DNA of 37,374 bases from Pseudomonadota bacterium (GTDB taxonomy: Bacteria; Myxococcota; UBA9042; PHBI01). The position numbers were made by a program, and so were the translations under genes. Below, piece after piece: positions 31,372 through 37,374 of the stretch (positions are counted from its first letter, which is position 1; every line of letters starts with the position of its first letter). The stretch lies in the NCBI GenBank assembly GCA_005772945.1, contig SXIE01000416.1, forward strand, positions 1 to 37,374. Direction: 5' to 3'. The notes below the pieces were generated by a model. That model was not told the origin of the DNA. It saw nothing but the letters and a program-made list of their open reading frames with translations, and did not search any database.

Positions 31372-32930
31372 GCCCGAAATGTGGCTGGCTCGCACTACTC
31401 CTGGTCGCGATGGGCATGGGCCAAACCGCCCACGCGGCCGATCGTTATGCGATCATCGTCGGCTCGAACGCCGGCGACCGCGACGAGCCGCGCCTCTCGT
31501 ACGCCGAGCACGACGCGCAGCGCCTCGCCGAGGTGCTGACGCGCATCGGCGGCGTGGCGCCCGAAAACTTGGTGCTGCTCCTCGCGCCCGATGCGGGTGC
31601 GGTCGAGCGCGCGCTGACCTCGCTCGCCGGGCGCATTCCCGCCGGTCCGCCCAAGACCGGCCCGGTCCTCTTCATCTATTATAGTGGGCATGCCGACGCG
31701 CAGTCGCTGCACCTGCGCGGGACGCATCTCGCCTTCGGCGATCTGAAGAAGGCGGTGCGCGCGATCCCGGCCGAGATCTCGGTCTTCATCGTCGACGCGT
31801 GCCGCTCGGGCGGCCTCGTCCGCACCAAGGGCGCGGTCCCGACCGAGCGCTTCGACATCAAGCTCCAAGACGACCTGAAGAGCGAAGGCCTGGCGATCCT
31901 GACGAGCTCCTCGGCCAGCGAAGACTCGCAGGAATCCGAGCGCCTCGGCGGCGGCGTCTTCACGCATCACCTGGTCACGGGTCTCCTCGGCGCCGCCGAT
32001 TCGTCGCGCGATCAGCGCGTCTCGCTGACCGAGGCCTATCGCTACGCGTACCAGCAGACGCTGGCCGCGACGAGCGTCACCGACTTCGTGCAGCACCCGA
32101 CCTTCGCCTTCGAAATCAAAGGCGAACGCGAGCTCATCATCACGCACACCGAGGGCAACGCGGGCTTTGGGCGCCTGCACCTCGCCGCCCCCGGGCACTA
32201 TCTCGTCTTCGAGCGCTTCGGCGCGCGCGAGCTCGCCGCCGAGCTCGATGCCGGCCAGAATACGGAGCTGCTTCTGCCGCCCGGGCCCTACCTCGTGCGG
32301 CGCCGCGAAACGGCCGTCGTCTACGAGCGCGAGGTCCGCCTGATCGCCAACGAACGCGCCACCATCGCGGCCGCCGATCTCGCGCAGGTCCCCTATCGTC
32401 ACGCGGTCCGCAAAGGCTACGGCCAGGTCCGCCGCTCGGCCTTCTCGCTCGGCGGCGACGTCGAAGTGATCGGCCCCATCGTCGCCGAATCCGGCGCCAT
32501 CGGCACCGTCGCCATCGCCGCCCAGCTCGACCTCCAAGACCTGGCGCTCCGGGCGCGCGTCCGCTTCGGGCACGGCTTCACCGAGGCTGGCGGCGCCAAC
32601 AAATCCGAGCTGCTCGTGGGCGCCGACCTCGGCATCTACAAGCTCTTCGATCTCGGGCCGCACGGCTTCGGCTTCGGCGTTCGGCTCGGTGCCGATTGGA
32701 TCCGCCAGGCCTTCGATTCCCGCGGCAACGCGCCCGCCCGCAACCAATTCGCCGGCCGCGGCGGGCCCTTCCTGCGCGCCGAGTTCGCGCTCGCGCCGAC
32801 GGTCGCGCTGACCCTCGACGGCGGCGTCGACGCCTACCTCATCGACGCCGCGCAGCCCGACGGCGGCTCCGCGCTCGAAGCGCGCGTCGTGCCGGTCGGC
32901 ACCATCGGTTTCGGTATCATGCTGCCCTAG
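31368..32930 (+). CDS. Exported caspase-family peptidase with C-terminal barrel-like domain
   Basis: A 520-residue protein. The signal peptide (MSPKCGWLALLLVAMGMGQTAHA) is probably cleaved near residue 23. The caspase/C14 domain follows (about 25-255) with the catalytic dyad His108 (FIYYSGHAD) and Cys145 (FIVDACRSGG); ILTSSSASEDSQE and GGGVFTHHLV are usual caspase p10-like segments. Residues 255-345 are beta-rich (GHYLVFERFGARELAAELDAG, LLPPGPYLVRRRE). The last 175 residues alternate hydrophobic and polar, have Gly-rich strands, and end GFGIMLP, as in an outer-membrane barrel. The start at 31368 overlaps the anti-sigma stop. It should be a periplasm-facing or outer-membrane cysteine protease. 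Substrate specificity cannot be read. Confidence 0.85.
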   Translation: MSPKCGWLALLLVAMGMGQTAHAADRYAIIVGSNAGDRDEPRLSYAEHDAQRLAEVLTRIGGVAPENLVLLLAPDAGAVERALTSLAGRIPAGPPKTGPVLFIYYSGHADAQSLHLRGTHLAFGDLKKAVRAIPAEISVFIVDACRSGGLVRTKGAVPTERFDIKLQDDLKSEGLAILTSSSASEDSQESERLGGGVFTHHLVTGLLGAADSSRDQRVSLTEAYRYAYQQTLAATSVTDFVQHPTFAFEIKGERELIITHTEGNAGFGRLHLAAPGHYLVFERFGARELAAELDAGQNTELLLPPGPYLVRRRETAVVYEREVRLIANERATIAAADLAQVPYRHAVRKGYGQVRRSAFSLGGDVEVIGPIVAESGAIGTVAIAAQLDLQDLALRARVRFGHGFTEAGGANKSELLVGADLGIYKLFDLGPHGFGFGVRLGADWIRQAFDSRGNAPARNQFAGRGGPFLRAEFALAPTVALTLDGGVDAYLIDAAQPDGGSALEARVVPVGTIGFGIMLP

Positions 32931-32946
32931 CCAGGAAGGAGTCCGC

Positions 32947-33951
32947 ATGAATCCGCATACGCGCCTTTTCTTGGCCGCAACGACCGCCGCCGCTGCCGCC
33001 GCTTGCGGCGACCCGCTCGTCGACGGGACCTACCCCGGCGAGGCGCTCTTCACCATCTCGGGCTGGGTCAACCTCACGACCGCCCCCGAGAACATCAGCA
33101 AAGATCCCGACGGCGGCGCTCTGCGCGTCGCGGTGTTCTGGGCGCCCGCCAAAGACGCCACGCAGTACAGCCTACCGGCGGCGGTCGAGCAGACCGTCGG
33201 GGCCGACGGCACGTTCCCGGCGCGCTTCAAGCTGTCGCTCTACGAGCCGCCCTCGGACTCGGTGCTGCGCGCGGAGTCGGACGGCAGCGGTCAATTCGCG
33301 GTCGCGCTCATCGTGGCGTACCTCGATGCGAACGGAAACCGCCGCTGGGATCAAGGCTCCGAGAACCTCATCGGCGGCGCCGAGCAGCGCGTCCTCATGT
33401 ACACGCCCGACGGCGTGACGGGCGCCCTCTTCGGCCAGTTGCCGGCGGGATTCCACCGCGTCATTCCGACGGCCGGCTGCGACGTCGTGGCCAGCGGCGT
33501 GCGCTACGAGGCGGACCTGGATCCGGACCTCGACCTCGCCGTCTCGGGCGACTTCCCCAGCGACATCGTCTTCGACTTCGACTGCGACGGGAAGATCGAC
33601 GAGTGGACGGGCGTGTGCCCGACGCTCGAGTCGATCCGCTTCAACTGCCGCGACGTCGAGGTTCCGAGCGATCCGAAGATGTGCTCGCTCTGTGAATCGA
33701 CCCTGTGGGCGATCGGCTCGGACGCGCTCGGATGCGATGCCTGGGCCAACAAGTACTTCGATCTCCTGCCGTCCAAGGAGGTCGTCAACGACTGGATCCA
33801 GTGCCGCACGAAAGCGGGCGCCGAGCTCGAGTGGAGTTGTCCGAGCTGCGCCTGCGAGTCGATCTACGGCCAGTGCAAGCTGTCGGGACTCGACCCGTCG
33901 TTCGAGAGCTGCGTCAAGCACAGGTCCGCGTGCGAGAGCGGCTTCAACTGA
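32947..33951 (+). CDS. Lipoprotein with a terminal four-Cys repeat
   Basis: A 334-residue lipoprotein with lipid Cys20 after an Ala-rich signal peptide (AAAAAACGDP). The middle part is beta-rich and includes YLDANGNRRWDQGSEN and FDFDCDGKIDEW, Asp/Asn-rich turns resembling calcium-binding loops. The C-terminal third is Cys-rich, and its end (Cys303, 310, 322, 329) has spacing C-x6-C-x11-C-x6-C, the same as repeat 7 of the lipoprotein at 28929 apart from one residue. AGGAAGGAG stands before the ATG, 16 bp after the caspase gene. It is the last gene of the five-gene cluster. I do not recognise the family. Confidence 0.8.
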   Translation: MNPHTRLFLAATTAAAAAACGDPLVDGTYPGEALFTISGWVNLTTAPENISKDPDGGALRVAVFWAPAKDATQYSLPAAVEQTVGADGTFPARFKLSLYEPPSDSVLRAESDGSGQFAVALIVAYLDANGNRRWDQGSENLIGGAEQRVLMYTPDGVTGALFGQLPAGFHRVIPTAGCDVVASGVRYEADLDPDLDLAVSGDFPSDIVFDFDCDGKIDEWTGVCPTLESIRFNCRDVEVPSDPKMCSLCESTLWAIGSDALGCDAWANKYFDLLPSKEVVNDWIQCRTKAGAELEWSCPSCACESIYGQCKLSGLDPSFESCVKHRSACESGFN

Positions 33952-34001
33952 GCGACTGAGCCGGATTCAGGCACGGGCGGCGCGCGCCCGCTATCGCTCA
34001 G
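33948..34001. terminator. Nested dyad between convergent genes
   Basis: Outer arms CTGAGCGA (33948-33955) and TCGCTCAG (33994-34001) are perfect complements and each covers a stop codon of one of the two convergent lipoprotein genes. Inside is a second hairpin, CGGGCG-GCGCG-CGCCCG (33974-33990). This fits a bidirectional transcript end, although no T run follows. Confidence 0.5.
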
Positions 34002-36013
34002 CACCCGCCGCCGTAAGTGCAGATACTCTCGACGCATTTGCCCGTCACGCAGCTCGCGCGGCTGGTGCATTCCGAGTCGTCGTCACACGGGCGCGGGATG
34101 CAGCTCGACAGGATCCGCACGTCGTCGATCGACACGCCGTTCCCGGTGTTGGCGACCCCGTCGACGGTGTCGAAATCCAGGCGCACCTGGACGAACTGCC
34201 CGGCCGCCCACGACACGTCGACCACAACCTCCTGCCAGCTGCCGACGGTCAGCTCCGATTTGTCGACGAGCTTCACGGTCTCGCTGCCGTTGGCCCCGAC
34301 GACCAGCGAGGCCTGGAACTTGTCGCGACTCGCGTCGCCCTCGACCGCGAGCGACACCCAGAAGACGAGCTGCAGCGAGACCCCGTCGGGCAGGCGTACA
34401 CGCGGGCTCGTGGCGCTGCCCTGATTGCGACCGCCCGACTCGTAGAAGCCCAGGGTCGGATGGCCGTAATAGAGGACCGACGTCCCGCTCTTGGCACTTG
34501 CATTTGCATGCAAGCGCCAGCCGATGTTGTTCATCGCCGGGCTCAACGTCCAGGGCAGCGTGCCGCTGTCGAAGTGCTCGGTCTGCACGTCCGGGATGCA
34601 GCAGCCGGGCGCGAACGAGAACGCGTTGGTGCACAGCCCACCGGCCTGGCATGCGTCTATGGTGCAGTCCTGGGCGTCGTCGCAGTCGGCGTCGACCGCG
34701 CAGCAGGCGTAGGCGTAGCGGCACTGCCCCGCGCTGCAGGTGCCGGCCGTGCACGCGTCGCCGTCGTCGCAATCGGCGTTCTCCACGCAGCAGATCGGCG
34801 CGTTCTTGCAGTGTTGGTCGGCGCAGACGTCCTCGGTGCACGCGTTCGCGTCGTTGCAGTCCGCGGCGCTCGTGCAGCACCCGGCGCGGGCCGTGTGTGC
34901 GCAGGCCTCCCCCGGCAGCGGGCATACATCGTCGGTGCATGCGTCCCCGTCGTCGCATTCGAACGCCGTCTGGCAGCACTCGGCACGCGCGGCGAACGTG
35001 CAGCTCCCGTCTGCACCACAGGCATCGTCGGTGCAGGCGAGCCCGTCGTCGCAGCCGCGCGCGCTGTCGGCGCCGTCGCAGCACGCCATGAAGACGTGGA
35101 CATCGTCGAGGTAGAAGCCCTCGAACTGGTTGATGCGCTCGTCGCCCGTGTCGGCCTCGAAGGCGATGCGCGCGCCGGCCGGCAGGTCGCTGCCGAGCGG
35201 CACCGCGATCGGGACGAAGACCCCGCGCGTGTCGCCGAGGATCGCGTCCGAGGTCCATAATTCGCGGCTCTGAGCCCCCTCGCCCGCGCCCCACACGAGC
35301 AGCACGCGCAGGCGGTCGAAGCCCAGCGTCTGCTCGGTCTCGGCCCACAGCCAGAACGTCAAGACCCCCGGATACCCCGGCGCGACCTCCAGCGGCGCGG
35401 TCGTCGCGGTCGCGGCGGCACGCTCGCCGACCTCGTAGCTCCCGCTCGCCGCGTCGCCGAAGTAGAGACTGCTCGCCCCGCGCCCCGCGCGCCGCGTCGA
35501 AATGGACCACGTCGCGAGACTCGGCGTGACCTTCTGTACCTCGAGCTGCACGCTCGTTCCGGCCTCGAAACCGGCCGCGAACGTGTCGGCCCCGAAGCCG
35601 CCGACCTCGATATCGGGGTTGCATTGGAAGCACGCGTGGGCCGGATCGGCCGCCCCTATGGCGACGCACGTCGGCGCCGTGCCCGGTGCGTCGATCACGC
35701 AGCCGGTCGCCTCGGGCGCCGGCCCCGCCCAGGTGCACGTGCCGCCCGCGCAGCGCCCGGCGGCACACGCGAGCACGCAGTCGCCGTCGTCCGTGCAGGC
35801 GCGCGGAACCACCGAATCCGGCACGTCGGTCACGTCGGACGCCTCGCTCTGGGTCTCGACCGCCGTCGGAACCGCGGTATCGACGACCGCGTCGATGGCG
35901 CTGTCGCTCGCGGCGTCGGCCGCGTCGACGCCGTGCGCATCGCCCGCACCCTCGTCGCCACCGCACGCGACTGCCACAAGGCCGAGGACCGCGACCGCGA
36001 CGAACCGCCTCAC
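33998..36013 (-). CDS. Large Cys-rich lipoprotein with slime-mould-type repeats
   Basis: A 671-residue predicted lipoprotein. The start is GTG 36013 (VRRFVAVAVLGLVAVACGGD, lipid Cys at about 17), overlapping the kinase stop. A low-complexity Asp/Ala/Val linker follows. There are two related jelly-roll-like domains, one before and one after the repeats (each ends in a DDV.. segment followed by Cys: LDDVHVFMACC and IDDVRILSSC). Between them lie about five Cys repeats of the type CDDGDACTDDVC, which resemble the Dictyostelium CTDC repeat (PF00526) found in many myxobacterial surface proteins. A final Cys-rich tail (CDDDSECTSRASC) ends the protein. It should be outside or on the outer membrane and may bind a ligand or surface. 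It is coupled to the histidine kinase gene upstream. Confidence 0.85.
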   Translation of the reverse strand: MRRFVAVAVLGLVAVACGGDEGAGDAHGVDAADAASDSAIDAVVDTAVPTAVETQSEASDVTDVPDSVVPRACTDDGDCVLACAAGRCAGGTCTWAGPAPEATGCVIDAPGTAPTCVAIGAADPAHACFQCNPDIEVGGFGADTFAAGFEAGTSVQLEVQKVTPSLATWSISTRRAGRGASSLYFGDAASGSYEVGERAAATATTAPLEVAPGYPGVLTFWLWAETEQTLGFDRLRVLLVWGAGEGAQSRELWTSDAILGDTRGVFVPIAVPLGSDLPAGARIAFEADTGDERINQFEGFYLDDVHVFMACCDGADSARGCDDGLACTDDACGADGSCTFAARAECCQTAFECDDGDACTDDVCPLPGEACAHTARAGCCTSAADCNDANACTEDVCADQHCKNAPICCVENADCDDGDACTAGTCSAGQCRYAYACCAVDADCDDAQDCTIDACQAGGLCTNAFSFAPGCCIPDVQTEHFDSGTLPWTLSPAMNNIGWRLHANASAKSGTSVLYYGHPTLGFYESGGRNQGSATSPRVRLPDGVSLQLVFWVSLAVEGDASRDKFQASLVVGANGSETVKLVDKSELTVGSWQEVVVDVSWAAGQFVQVRLDFDTVDGVANTGNGVSIDDVRILSSCIPRPCDDDSECTSRASCVTGKCVESICTYGGGC

Positions 36014-37152
36014 GCCGACCCCGGCCAGAACAGACACGCCACCAGCCCGCTCGCCGCGGGATCGGGCAGCCCCTCGAGCCACGCGCAGGCTCCGTGTCGG
36101 TCGGCGATCTTCTTGACCAACGCGAGTCCCATCCCCGTCCCGGGCGGGGCCTCGGGGTCGTGTGCGTGCTTGTCGAACATGCCGAAGACGCGCTCGCGCA
36201 CCGCCTCCGGAACGCCCGGCCCATCATCGCGGAAGCGGACGAGCCAGCCGCTCGGACGCGCTTCGCCCGCCGCGGTCGCCTCACGCGGGTCGCGCGCGGC
36301 CTCGATGCTGATCTCGCACCTCGGCGGTTCCCGCGGGTTCCAGCGGATCGCGTTATCGAGGATATGCCGGAACGTCGCGGCGAGCGCCCGCGCATCGGCC
36401 GGTACGCGCGCCGCGCTCCCGGCCTCGGGGGTCACGACCACCGTGATGTTCGGACGCCGCTTGAACCATTGCGTGCGCGCCTCGGCCGCGGCCTCGTCTG
36501 CGAGCGCGACCAGATCCACGACCGCCGTTTCGAGCGGCCGCGTGGCGACAACGATCCAGTCCGAGAGGTGGTCGATGAGGCGCGTCAGGCGGTGCCCCGC
36601 GGCCGTGATGCGACGCAGCCAATCGAGGCTCTCGTCGTCGGGCGCGCGCCGCGATTCCTCGATGTCGAGCAGCAGCGTCGACAGCCCGACCACGCCCTGC
36701 AGATGCCCGCGCAGCTCGTGACGCAGGCCCGACTTGAGCGTCACCATGTCGCGCTCGAGCACGCGCGCGACCCCGCCAGTCGCAAGGCGCAGGGCGCGCG
36801 TGCGGGCCGCCGCCGCGATGTGGCATGCGAGCGCCTCGGGCGTGAACGGACGCGGCACGAACGCGTGGACACCGGAGTGGGTCGACGGGCGCGGCACGCC
36901 CTGGAAGTCGTCCACGATGAGCAGGCCGACCGCCTCGATCCGGTGTGCCACGAGCGCATCGAGCAGCACGTAACCCGGCTCGGGCGCGAGCGATTGCGGC
37001 ACGAGCACGATCGGCGTGTCGAGCCCGGCGGCCGCCGAGATCAGCTCCGAGAGCCCGATCGCGGTCGTGACGGCGTAGCCCGTCCCGAGCAGATCGCGGA
37101 TCGCTTCGTGCCCGACGTACCCTGGATCGACGACGACGATGACCGGTATCAC
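36010..37152 (-). CDS. Soluble histidine kinase with degenerate receiver domain
   Basis: A 380-residue cytoplasmic kinase without membrane segments. The N-terminal 115 residues have a receiver-like layout, but the phospho-acceptor position reads IVLVPQS (Pro52 where Asp is expected) and the usual Lys is Arg101 (FVPRPF), so phosphorylation is not expected. The dimerisation box keeps His145 (LRHELRGHLQGV). The ATPase domain has the N box (HILDNAIRWNP), G1 (RDDGPGVPEA) and G2 (GTGMGLALVKKI). It is followed by the Cys-rich lipoprotein, whose GTG overlaps its stop. No cognate response regulator is adjacent. The start at 37152 is the first ATG of the frame and leads straight into the receiver strand. 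Confidence 0.9.
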   Translation of the reverse strand: MIPVIVVVDPGYVGHEAIRDLLGTGYAVTTAIGLSELISAAAGLDTPIVLVPQSLAPEPGYVLLDALVAHRIEAVGLLIVDDFQGVPRPSTHSGVHAFVPRPFTPEALACHIAAAARTRALRLATGGVARVLERDMVTLKSGLRHELRGHLQGVVGLSTLLLDIEESRRAPDDESLDWLRRITAAGHRLTRLIDHLSDWIVVATRPLETAVVDLVALADEAAAEARTQWFKRRPNITVVVTPEAGSAARVPADARALAATFRHILDNAIRWNPREPPRCEISIEAARDPREATAAGEARPSGWLVRFRDDGPGVPEAVRERVFGMFDKHAHDPEAPPGTGMGLALVKKIADRHGACAWLEGLPDPAASGLVACLFWPGSA

Positions 37153-37281
37153 GCGGCGACTTTGCCACGGTTCGGCCCGGGTTTGAAGGGGAGCATGTGC
37201 CGGCCGCCGAGCGGCGTGACGATCGCGGGGTCGCGCATCCGATGCTTGGAAGGCGCGCCGAGCTGAGGTATGCGCCTCGCC

Positions 37282-37374
37282 ATGGCTGATATCGTCATGA
37301 ATCTCGTCGGTCTCGAAAAGCGGCTTCCCACCGGGAAAGACCTCTTCAAGGGCATCTTTCTCTCCTTCTTCAAG
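37282..37374 (+). CDS. ettA: EttA-like ABC-F ATPase (5' part only)
   Basis: The first 31 codons run to the window edge: MADIVMNLVGLEKRLP, then TGKDLFKGIFLSFFK. This matches the N-terminus of EttA, the energy-dependent translational throttle, which begins with a short strand and then LKNISLSFF before the first Walker A motif (outside the window). EttA binds the ribosomal E site and gates translation by ATP level. An in-frame ATG at 37270 is an alternative start. It diverges from the histidine kinase gene across 129 bp. Confidence 0.75.
   Translation, partial: MADIVMNLVGLEKRLPTGKDLFKGIFLSFFK

Noticed and set aside
34083..36395. A 770-residue open frame on the minus strand across the lipoprotein/kinase junction
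   Set aside because: It is a frame-shifted reading of two well-supported genes and is almost entirely Arg, Gly and Ala.
37149..37373. A 74-residue minus-strand frame at the right edge
   Set aside because: It is antisense to the EttA-like start and has no recognisable features of its own.
1..37374. tRNA or rRNA genes, insertion sequences, phage genes
   Set aside because: None seen on reading. No cloverleaf arms, ribosomal sequence, transposase, integrase or terminase motif was recognised.

Overview
The window is GC-rich chromosomal DNA from a bacterium that I judge to be a member of the Myxococcota (the former myxobacterial Deltaproteobacteria). The reasons are the many lipoproteins, a lipoprotein with slime-mould-type Cys repeats, a YfbK-like von Willebrand lipoprotein beside a two-component system, an ECF sigma/anti-sigma pair coupled to a secreted caspase, and very long open antisense frames from high GC. 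This is inference from gene content; no rRNA or tRNA gene is visible to prove it. I see no phage, transposase or CRISPR. Most of the window looks like core chromosome with lineage-specific envelope genes.

Layout. 1-106 (-): start of an RRM RNA-binding protein. 496-3730 (+): DUF58, SpoIIM-like and RDD-family genes, overlapping and probably one operon, followed by a tail-anchored unknown (3897-4574) whose N-terminus is encoded by a dispersed repeat. 4596-7186 (-): a TetR regulator followed by two duplicated short-chain dehydrogenases, with two matching 18-bp operator palindromes. 7352-9111 (+): holA (DNA polymerase III delta) overlapping a membrane protein gene. 9122-13020 (-): YfbK-like von Willebrand lipoprotein, then histidine kinase, then OmpR-type regulator, translationally coupled. 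13092-19537 (+): queE, a secreted unknown, then pncB and nadE (two enzymes of NAD salvage) and a GNAT acetyltransferase. 19722-22811 (-): a lipoprotein with two NTF2/SnoaL-like domains, and a lysine 2,3-aminomutase. 22812-23358 is an intergenic region holding a 56-bp tandem repeat. 23359-28819 (+): dienoyl-CoA-isomerase-like enzyme with a DUF2203 protein, a small secreted protein, a phosphohexomutase, and a coiled-coil protein overlapping hisC.

28929-33951 (+) is the most interesting part: five tightly packed genes encoding a lipoprotein with seven four-Cys repeats, an ECF sigma factor, a membrane anti-sigma factor with a DUF4384-like outer domain, an exported caspase with a C-terminal barrel-like domain, and a second lipoprotein ending in the same four-Cys repeat. 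I propose that these form one envelope-associated caspase system under its own sigma factor. Convergent to it (33998-37152, -) is a histidine kinase with a degenerate receiver domain, coupled to a large Cys-rich lipoprotein. The window ends in the first 31 codons of an EttA-like ABC-F ATPase (+).

All functions come from reading the sequence and recalling family motifs; no database search was run. Membrane and barrel calls are by eye.
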